A stretch of 7,158 nucleotides of DNA from Nitrospiraceae bacterium. GTDB lineage: Bacteria > Nitrospirota > Nitrospiria > Nitrospirales > Nitrospiraceae. The stretch is taken from assembly GCA_025934615.1 (NCBI GenBank), contig JAICXS010000087.1:1-7158 (forward strand), written 5' to 3'. Of the stretch, positions 1 through 5,202 are shown piece by piece; within the stretch, counting starts at the first letter, position 1, and each line of letters begins with the position of its first letter. Both the position numbers and the translations under genes were made by a program. Below the pieces are notes generated by a model. The model had not been told where the DNA came from. It saw only the letters and a program-made list of their open reading frames with translations, and did not search any database.

Positions 1-141
1 ATCCTCTCGGCCCCGGCCGACTTTTGTTTCCCGACGCACCGCACGCGCGCCAGATCGCTCTTGCGTCGTCTCGTGGTGAGAAGTCCTGAAACGGGGCGGG
101 CATTGAAACAGGCGACTGTTTTTATTGGCGCACGATGGTAG
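1..141 (+). other. Left-edge segment; possible 3' end of an unrecognised gene
   Basis: The frame that starts at base 1 stays open for 46 codons and stops with TAG at 139-141. Its last residues read ALKQATVFIGARW. The segment is GC-rich (68% in the first 60 bases), and high GC makes chance open frames common. On the minus strand an ATG at 101-103 also opens a frame that runs off the left edge, but it has no Shine-Dalgarno. I recognise neither product. The hairpin at 147-175 lies directly after the plus-strand stop, which is weak support for a gene ending here. Treat this as an undecided edge fragment. Confidence 0.15.
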
Positions 142-146
142 GTGAA

Positions 147-175
147 TCAAAGCCCACCTCTTATGGCGGGCTTGA
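147..175 (-). terminator. Hairpin, likely terminator of the minus-strand small genes
   Basis: Read on the minus strand, GCCCGCC pairs with GGTGGGC across the six-base loop ATAAGA. The stem has one G-U wobble and is extended by flanking A-U pairs. On the plus strand the wobble becomes an A-C mismatch, so the minus orientation makes the better hairpin. It begins 17 bases past the stop codon of the 193-381 gene. Only a short TTTGATT tail follows, so intrinsic termination may be inefficient. It could also serve a plus-strand gene ending at 141. Confidence 0.4.
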
Positions 176-192
176 TACTGCACGGGGGAAGT

Positions 193-381
193 TTAGAAAA
201 GCGGATCCTGCGGTCCCCACACCAACCCCTTCAGATCGGGATCTTCTTCTGTATCGTGAGCAGGGCGTGGCTCTTTCTCGACCTTTCGTTGTGCACGGCG
301 CGCTTCTTTATCTTTTTTTTTCAGTTGTTGGACCCGCTCACGGTTGCGTTTGGCTAGTGTAGCTTTGCCTGGCTTTCCGAT
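193..381 (-). CDS. Small Lys/Arg/Glu-rich conserved hypothetical protein, probable AUC start
   Basis: Function unknown. From the proposed start the product is 62 residues. It begins GKPGKATLAKRNRER, continues as a charged and probably helical or coiled-coil stretch to about residue 37 (repeated KKK, RR and EKE), and ends in an acidic DPDL segment and a GPQDPLF tail. There are about 17 K/R against 11 D/E. The layout matches a family of short hypothetical proteins I remember from Nitrospira and deltaproteobacteria, which typically start MGKP-KAT; that is memory, not a search result. A perfect AAGGAGG at 387-393 (minus strand) sits five bases before an ATC codon at 379-381, exactly where family members have their ATG. 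The only conventional in-frame starts are two TTG codons at 409-414, which lack a Shine-Dalgarno. The TTG start would give 73 residues and place the Shine-Dalgarno inside the gene. A binding role for nucleic acid is possible from charge alone but unproven. Confidence 0.65.
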   Translation of the reverse strand: MGKPGKATLAKRNRERVQQLKKKDKEARRAQRKVEKEPRPAHDTEEDPDLKGLVWGPQDPLF

Positions 382-386
382 GGGTG

Positions 387-393
387 CCTCCTT
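387..393 (-). promoter_or_regulatory. Perfect Shine-Dalgarno upstream of an ATC codon
   Basis: On the minus strand AAGGAGG is followed by CACCC and then ATC GGA AAG CCA. The five-base spacing is ideal for initiation at the ATC (379-381). No ATG, GTG or TTG lies at a usable distance downstream. This site decides the start chosen for the 193-381 gene and suggests either a rare AUC initiation codon or a mutated ATG. Confidence 0.5.
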
Positions 394-557
394 GGCGTGT
401 ATGACGCTCAACAATTAAGCAGTCTGACGCTTGGGACGTCTCCTGCTTGACCAATAATCCTCTTAGCAGTCTGGTTGCTCTCGCTTTGCCGGACGGATGA
501 TATGACGCCGTTCAATGCCGGCGACCGATACGCCCGGCTTGTTTCAAATGCCTGTTT

Positions 558-827
558 TTACTCAGTCGCGCCCCGGCGCCGTTGGCGGCCTAATCCGGTG
601 CGGGCTGCGTCGACATGCGCGACTTTGGCAATACTGCGTGTTCGCGTTCCTTGGGCGAGTCCACGGCTGGCCATCAACGTCACCTCACGTCGAATTTCTT
701 CTATTGATGGAGTAGCACTGGTTTCTGACGGATCAGTCAACCCTAATTGCTCCCATCGAACTTTCGGCTTTTGCTTTCCACGTTTATTCCGGGTCTTGTT
801 CCCATGGGCACTCATTGGGATTTTCAT
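558..827 (-). CDS. Small basic hypothetical protein (89 aa)
   Basis: I do not recognise this product. The start at 825-827 is preceded on the minus strand by GAAGGAGATAAGC, with GGAG six bases from the ATG, one of the strongest ribosome-binding sites in the window. A second in-frame Met at residue 5 (MSAHGNK) is a possible alternative. Residues 9-24 are very rich in Lys, Arg and Asn/Gln. A middle segment (about 30-50) is more acidic and could be helical (IEEIRREV), and the C-terminus is Arg-rich, ending with three consecutive arginines before GATE. There are about 20 K/R against 8 D/E. No signal peptide, membrane segment or cysteine is seen, so a cytoplasmic or nucleic-acid-associated protein is plausible. 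It runs in the same direction as the 193-381 gene, with a gap of under 200 bases, so the two may be co-transcribed. The long open frame opposite it (475-1179, plus) looks like its shadow. Confidence 0.6.
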   Translation of the reverse strand: MKIPMSAHGNKTRNKRGKQKPKVRWEQLGLTDPSETSATPSIEEIRREVTLMASRGLAQGTRTRSIAKVAHVDAARTGLGRQRRRGATE

Positions 828-1239
828 GCTTATCTCCTTCTTCCGTCAGACTGTTCACATCGGGAATGAGCTAATTAAACTCCTCATGTCAGGGCCGGTC
901 CATAGAACTACGGATTCGTACAAGACAGCACCGAGAGCTCTAAATCGTAGGAGCAGCGAGCACCAGAAACAGACGCAGACTTTATGGAGGAAGAAGTGCT
1001 ATAAGCAGAAAGTTAGCTCGTACGATATGGCACCTTATCAGGTTCACGATACCGGTGTCAAACGAGGCTTCCTATTTAAAGCGGAACCAGCAGTAGACAG
1101 TAATACAAAATCAATCTATGTCCTTGATTCCGGCTTCAACGTCATGGTGGTATTGACTGTAATAAGAGCCGGCTTTTGAAGGGTTGCGTGCGATTTCTTG
1201 TGGGTGTTAAGATCCCGCAGTTATGAATGGAGAAGCGCG
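828..1239. other. Intergenic region between divergent genes, AT-rich
   Basis: This stretch separates the minus-strand 558-827 gene from the plus-strand thioredoxin-like gene. Over 961-1140 I count 78 G/C in 180 bases (43%), well below the 57-65% of sampled addB lines. It contains the candidate minus promoter at 874-902. A weak plus promoter candidate is TTGCGT (1184-1189), an 18-base spacer and TAAGAT (1208-1213). Short direct repeats occur: GACAGTAATA at 1096-1105 and GACTGTAATA at 1155-1164. A perfect TTGACA lies on the minus strand at 1056-1061 without a good partner. A 50-codon frame (1027-1179, plus) has no Shine-Dalgarno and no recognisable product. No tRNA or other RNA gene could be folded by eye. 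Confidence 0.5.
874..902 (-). promoter_or_regulatory. Candidate sigma70-type promoter for the 558-827 gene
   Basis: On the minus strand TGGACC (897-902, 4 of 6 matches to TTGACA) and TTTAAT (874-879, 5 of 6 matches to TATAAT) are separated by exactly 17 bases. Transcription would start near 867, leaving a leader of about 40 bases that contains the strong Shine-Dalgarno. It was found by eye, so chance occurrence in AT-rich DNA is possible. Confidence 0.35.
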
Positions 1240-1506
1240 ATGCCGAATATTACCCTCTTAGTCTCGCCGACCTGTGGCGCGTGTCCCTCGGCGAAGAGCC
1301 TATGGAAAGAGCTGCGGGTCAAGTACAGCTTCAACTATCGTGAAATCGATATCAACTCTCCCGATGGACAGGAATTGGCGAATCGTCATTCGGTCCGAGC
1401 CGTGCCGGCTACCATTATCGACGGCAAATTGACCTTTATCGGGGTACCGCCTCGGCAGAGTGCTGAAAAGGCGCTGCAACTGAAGATGAAACCGCAGTCC
1501 GCCTAG
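1240..1506 (+). CDS. Thioredoxin/glutaredoxin-fold thiol-disulfide protein
   Basis: A small cytoplasmic thiol-disulfide oxidoreductase of 88 residues, close to the minimal thioredoxin/glutaredoxin fold. A first strand (NITLLVSP, residues 3-10) leads into the redox motif C12-G-A-C15 at the start of a helix. A second strand carries FNYREIDIN. The helix containing PDGQELANRH is followed by the diagnostic cis-proline segment AVPA (Pro56), then a strand and turn (IIDGKLTFIGVP) and a last helix. The order CxxC, cis-Pro, DG-x-hydrophobic is that of thioredoxin_3/glutaredoxin-like proteins such as those of archaea. There is no signal peptide or membrane anchor. The ATG at 1240 is preferred because GGAG at 1229-1232 lies seven bases upstream; the longer frame from TTG at 1198 lacks such a site. 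CGAC is neither the classical thioredoxin CGPC nor glutaredoxin CPYC, so partner and redox potential cannot be inferred. The substrate is unknown. Confidence 0.9.
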   Translation: MPNITLLVSPTCGACPSAKSLWKELRVKYSFNYREIDINSPDGQELANRHSVRAVPATIIDGKLTFIGVPPRQSAEKALQLKMKPQSA

Positions 1507-1672
1507 GAGTCTATCCGAATCATGCCATTTTACTGCGGCAAAGGATCTGCGAGCGTCTGCGTCGCTCTCGGCCCAAAAAAATTCTTCACGTATGGCAGCG
1601 AATACGTTTACGGCTTTGTTGGCCCCGCCTGGCAACGAAGGAGAACTCGGACAGACTTCTAACAAGGAATAT

Positions 1673-1834
1673 ATGTCATCAGAGGATGAAGAATTTGAGC
1701 TGCCGGAACTTCCGACTATAGATAAAGGCCCGCCGCCGGAGTGCGGGATCTGCGGCGATCCCATGGCCTTTATTGATGGAGACTGGTGTTGCGTCGATTG
1801 TAACGGCGAACTATTGGGACCGGAAACGGGGTAG
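1673..1834 (+). CDS. Small acidic zinc-ribbon protein (53 aa)
   Basis: Hypothetical protein with two parts. Residues 1-22 are acidic and probably disordered (SSEDEEFELPELP, then a PPP turn). Residues 23-47 form a likely zinc ribbon with C24-x2-C27 and C40-x2-C43, plus an extra Cys at 39 and an aromatic/acidic linker (MAFIDGDW) between the pairs. The four cysteines should bind one zinc ion. Such mini-ribbons often mediate protein or nucleic-acid contacts, but no function can be assigned. The start at 1673 is chosen because AAGGA at 1664-1668 lies four bases upstream. A longer frame from ATG 1592 (80 residues) has no Shine-Dalgarno, and its first 27 residues look unlike the rest. It follows the thioredoxin-like gene on the same strand after 166 bases. 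Whether the two are co-transcribed is not shown by the sequence. Confidence 0.75.
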   Translation: MSSEDEEFELPELPTIDKGPPPECGICGDPMAFIDGDWCCVDCNGELLGPETG

Positions 1835-1835
1835 G

Positions 1836-1925
1836 GAGGCGAGTGATGAACGATGAGCGATGAATGTCAGATGAACACAGGAGTTTCCATTCATCACTTA
1901 TCTTCTTCACTTGTCACTAGGCCTC
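1836..1925. repeat. Imperfect inverted repeat of GATGAAY-type heptads upstream of addB
   Basis: The left arm contains three consecutive heptads, GATGAAC, GATGAGC and GATGAAT (1845-1865), and a fourth GATGAAC at 1870-1876. The right arm carries the inverse (ATTCATC, ACTTATC and decayed copies). Pairings seen: 1852-1866 with 1888-1902 (15 positions, one G-U wobble and one mismatch), AGTGA 1842-1846 with TCACT 1914-1918, and GAGGC 1836-1840 with GCCTC 1921-1925. The loop is about 21 bases. The element begins two bases after the zinc-ribbon stop codon and ends one base before the addB start codon. It could be a dispersed intergenic repeat, a structured untranslated leader, or a weak terminator; it has no T-run. 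Similar GTGATGA-type intergenic repeats occur in Nitrospira genomes as I recall them, but no count was possible. Confidence 0.7.
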
Positions 1926-1926
1926 G

Positions 1927-4900
1927 ATGCTCGCAATTATAACCGGTCCTTTCCATCCCGGTCTTGAACTGGCCCTTGTCGAGGAAGTCCGGAGGCTCAA
2001 GGCGACCGATCCGCTGACGCCTCTCACAATTGTCGTTCCCTCCGATCCGCTTCGACGCCGTTTGAAATGGCTGCTCTGCGTCGACCATCAGTGTGCCCTC
2101 TTCGATGTGCACTTCTTAACCTTCCATCAGCTTGCTGTCCGCCTTCTGCAAGAAGCCGGCATTGATGCCGTCTCCCGCGTCCGCCCTGAATTCTTTTATC
2201 GGGAACTCGTACATCAGGTTCTGAAGTCCGCATCGGAAAAAGGCGAGGCTGCTGCGCGGCCCGCGCAATGGCAATGGACTGATTTGGCCGATATGCCGGG
2301 CGCCTGGGGCGCGCTGCTCGCCACATTGAATGATCTAAAAGACGCGAAGGTCGATCCTGAACGCGCACTCGATGCGCTGAGCCAAAACGAGAGCGATTTG
2401 CACGCCGATCTTCACCCTCTCATGCGACTCTATCGCGCCTTTCTCGATAAAAAAGCTCGCATGAGCGTCTTCGATCGGGACGATTTGGAGTATGTGGCAG
2501 AGACCTATGCCATACAGTCCCCATTTCTTCAACGGCAACGCCGGATTCTCTATTACGGTTTTTACGATGCGACCCAGGTTCAACTCGACCTGTTTCACAC
2601 CGTGACCCGCCACTATCCCACTACGCTTTTTTTCCCTATGATGAAAGGTCACCCGGCCTACGGGTTTGCGGAACGTTTTTTTGAACGCCACCTTTTGGGG
2701 TTGATCGGGCACGATGTGCCACACGAGACGACAGTGGCGGTGAGATCCGGTCGCGATAATGGACTTGTACGGCCTGGACAGCTATGCCGCCTGCTTTCCG
2801 TTTCCGGTCCGTTCGATGAAGTGACGGTGGTCGCGAAGGATATTTTGCGTCTCGTCGAGGAACGGGGCTATGGGTTTCAGGACATCGGTGTCGTGGCACG
2901 GACCTTGACCGGCTATGAGGCGTTGTTGCCTCGGATCTTCGATCAACATGCCATTCCATTCACCTCGACGATGGCTCGGCCATTGAATGAATTCCCGCTC
3001 GTGAAAGCCTGCATTCAACTGCTGGATCTTCGGGTCGGCGGCTTTCGACGAGATCGTGTCATCGAGTTGTTAGCTTCGCCGTTTCTTCGTCTTTCTTCAG
3101 TTTGTGCCTCCAACACGATGCCGCGTCATGATTTGTGGGATACGGCCAGTAGGAAGCTCGGTATTACGAAAGGGATGGAGGAGTGGAAGCGGCTGACACG
3201 TTATCTCAAAGTCGATCTGCCCCTCCGCGATGACGACGACGGAAAACGTGTCGGTCCTCGTATCGACTCTGCACACATTCAGCAGCTCTGGAATGCGGTC
3301 TCAGCCTTGGCGACCTCCGTTCAGTCCGTCCCAGACTCAGGGACCTGGGGCGAGTATAGCGACCATGTCCGCCGACTCTGCAGTGAATGGTTGGATGCAA
3401 CGGTCGGTAATCGCGGAGGGCCTACCGATGAAATCGATCAGTTGATGGAGGCCATGAGCCAGGCTCTCGTGGAACTGCGACGGCTGAGCGACATCACTCC
3501 AGAGGTAACGCTCGGTGATTTTACCACCGCGTGGCATCGGCTCATGGAGGAGAGGCTTGTGCCGATCGTTCCTCCACACAGTGGTGGGGTTCAAGTATTG
3601 GATGCGATGGCCAGCCGCGGCGTAACGTTTCGGGCGCTCTATATCCTGGGTCTCAACGAAAAAGTGTTTCCGCGCCACATACGAGAGGATGCGTTCCTAC
3701 GCGACCGCACTCGCCGCTTCTTGGAAGTAGATCTCGGGTTCAAGATTCAGGAGAAGCTGACCGGATACGATGAAGAGAAGCTCCTCTTTACGCTCCTGTG
3801 CGATTCCGCCCGAGAAGAATTGACGCTCCTCTACCAGCGAACGGATCAAGCGGGCCGATCGCTCTTACCATCCGGATATCTTGCGGAGATTCAGTGCGCG
3901 GTCGTCGCCGGTGAACAGATGGTTCCCAGACGGTTATCGATGAAGTATCGTGATACTCCTCAGTATCATCCCGACCGTCTCACGCCTTCTGAAATGGCTG
4001 CCAAATTTCTATTGGGCCGCCGAGTGCCTCGCCGTCTTTTGGAAGAGGGCTACCCGACAGGGCGCCTCGTCGTGCGAGGATTGCGCGCCCTCGCCTCGCT
4101 CGATAGCGGAGAGCACCGTCTTGGACCTTATGACGGCATCACGGGTCCGCTTGAGAACGCATGGCGGGCGATGCAGTTGTCCGGGGCTTCTGCAACGGCG
4201 CTTCAAGAGTATGCGACATGCCCATTTCGCTATTTTGCCAAGCAGGTCTTGCGGCTTCGTCCGCTCACCGTGCCTGAATCGATCGATCAGATCGGTCCAG
4301 CGGAGCTGGGGACGTTGGCGCACTGCATTTTGCGACGGTGCCTAGAGGGCCTTCGAGCACACCGTTACTTCTCGCACGCGACCGCCTCGATCGATCCCCT
4401 CGCATTGTTACAGCAGGTGGCGCGTGAAGAGTTCGATCGGTTTGCAGACGCTCATCCTGTCGGCTATCCCCTTGTGTGGCGCTTGCATCAAGCGCGCTTG
4501 CTGAAGGCCTTGCGTGAGGCGCTCCTCCAGGATCTTGCGGAGATGATTAGTGAGGACTGGGAGCCCGTGCTCCTTGAAGAAGAAATGGTCGGCAACCTGA
4601 ACAGTCCCTTGGCCGGCATGGGAGCGGAGTCGGCGGACATTCTCATCACGGGGCGATTGGATCGGGTGGACTGGTCTCAATCGCGGAATGCCTATCGCAT
4701 TATCGATTACAAATTCAAAACGGCCCGTCAGCCAGGGACATTGGATAAGAACCTCCTCATGGGGGCGGTCCGAGCGTCACGTCTTCAACCGCCGTTGTAC
4801 CTCACGATGACACAGGCTCTCGAAGCGAGAATGCCGGAAGGAGCCAAAGAGCCAAGCTGCCATGGTGTCTCGTTTTACTATCTGGCGCCCGAATGGCCCG

Positions 4901-5202
4901 TTTCATTGAGGCAGGCCTCATTTCCAGGGGACGCATGGACGTCTTCTATCGGTCCTTCCATTCGACAAGCGATCGCGCATGTGCTGTCCGGCATTCATGC
5001 GGGACGATTTTTCATCTATGCCAGCGGGTCCTGCGATCGCTGCGAGTACCGCTTGCTGTGCCGAAAATCGCATCAGCCGACGCTCTGGCGCTCGAGGCTC
5101 GATAGTACCCTGGTAAGCCCATATCGGGCGCTCCGATCAGCGCCTTCACCTACACTCCAGACCAGTTCAGTCACCGAATCAGGGAATGACGATGCTCTCT
5201 GA
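1927..5202 (+). CDS. addB: AddB: PD-(D/E)XK nuclease / inactive-helicase subunit of AddAB
   Basis: Predicted nuclease and scanning subunit of the cytoplasmic AddAB helicase-nuclease, which resects double-strand breaks for RecA-dependent repair. It has 1091 residues, normal for AddB (about 1000-1170). The N-terminal two-thirds follows the UvrD fold but has lost its ATPase residues: the Walker A position reads TGPFHPGLE (residues 6-14), and the Walker B position reads ILYYGFYDAT (207-216). The conserved AddB segment RGVTF...GLNEKVFP spans 564-582. The C-terminal nuclease shows the expected order GTLAH (His799), GRLDRVD (Asp912), DYK (Asp927, Lys929) and Q954-PPL-Y958. Four cysteines match the AddB iron-sulfur staple: Cys765 in TCPFRYF, then C1036-x2-C1039-x5-C1045. 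ATG 1927 is the only start after the in-frame stop at 1918-1920; its ribosome-binding site is poor and lies beside the inverted repeat. The next gene overlaps its end, which suggests an operon. Database names may be only 'PD-(D/E)XK nuclease family protein'. Chi-like site recognition is inferred from the family. Confidence 0.93.
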   Translation: MLAIITGPFHPGLELALVEEVRRLKATDPLTPLTIVVPSDPLRRRLKWLLCVDHQCALFDVHFLTFHQLAVRLLQEAGIDAVSRVRPEFFYRELVHQVLKSASEKGEAAARPAQWQWTDLADMPGAWGALLATLNDLKDAKVDPERALDALSQNESDLHADLHPLMRLYRAFLDKKARMSVFDRDDLEYVAETYAIQSPFLQRQRRILYYGFYDATQVQLDLFHTVTRHYPTTLFFPMMKGHPAYGFAERFFERHLLGLIGHDVPHETTVAVRSGRDNGLVRPGQLCRLLSVSGPFDEVTVVAKDILRLVEERGYGFQDIGVVARTLTGYEALLPRIFDQHAIPFTSTMARPLNEFPLVKACIQLLDLRVGGFRRDRVIELLASPFLRLSSVCASNTMPRHDLWDTASRKLGITKGMEEWKRLTRYLKVDLPLRDDDDGKRVGPRIDSAHIQQLWNAVSALATSVQSVPDSGTWGEYSDHVRRLCSEWLDATVGNRGGPTDEIDQLMEAMSQALVELRRLSDITPEVTLGDFTTAWHRLMEERLVPIVPPHSGGVQVLDAMASRGVTFRALYILGLNEKVFPRHIREDAFLRDRTRRFLEVDLGFKIQEKLTGYDEEKLLFTLLCDSAREELTLLYQRTDQAGRSLLPSGYLAEIQCAVVAGEQMVPRRLSMKYRDTPQYHPDRLTPSEMAAKFLLGRRVPRRLLEEGYPTGRLVVRGLRALASLDSGEHRLGPYDGITGPLENAWRAMQLSGASATALQEYATCPFRYFAKQVLRLRPLTVPESIDQIGPAELGTLAHCILRRCLEGLRAHRYFSHATASIDPLALLQQVAREEFDRFADAHPVGYPLVWRLHQARLLKALREALLQDLAEMISEDWEPVLLEEEMVGNLNSPLAGMGAESADILITGRLDRVDWSQSRNAYRIIDYKFKTARQPGTLDKNLLMGAVRASRLQPPLYLTMTQALEARMPEGAKEPSCHGVSFYYLAPEWPVSLRQASFPGDAWTSSIGPSIRQAIAHVLSGIHAGRFFIYASGSCDRCEYRLLCRKSHQPTLWRSRLDSTLVSPYRALRSAPSPTLQTSSVTESGNDDAL

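Noticed and set aside
417..473. Direct repeat AGCAGTCTG at 418-426 and 465-473
   Set aside because: Nine bases, only two copies, with no flanking symmetry and no link to any gene boundary; probably chance.
1030..1060. GGTTCACGATACC as a possible tRNA T-arm
   Set aside because: The T-stem does not close around a TTCANNN loop, and no anticodon arm or acceptor stem can be placed at tRNA distances.
475..1179. 234-codon open frame on the plus strand
   Set aside because: Its first half lies opposite the minus-strand 558-827 gene, which has a far better ribosome-binding site. The rest is AT-rich, low-complexity sequence, and the translation resembles no family.
1027..1179. 50-codon frame beginning MAPYQVHDTG
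   Set aside because: No Shine-Dalgarno upstream, no recognisable domain, and a shared frame with the rejected 475-1179 reading.
1548..1580. GAGCG...CGCTC stem near an A-run as a terminator after the thioredoxin-like gene
   Set aside because: The run following the stem on the plus strand is A, not T, and the stem is only five pairs.
1300..1764. 154-codon minus-strand open frame
   Set aside because: It is antisense to both the thioredoxin-like and zinc-ribbon genes. Its Ser/Gly-rich translation is what the reverse of acidic and zinc-ribbon codons gives.
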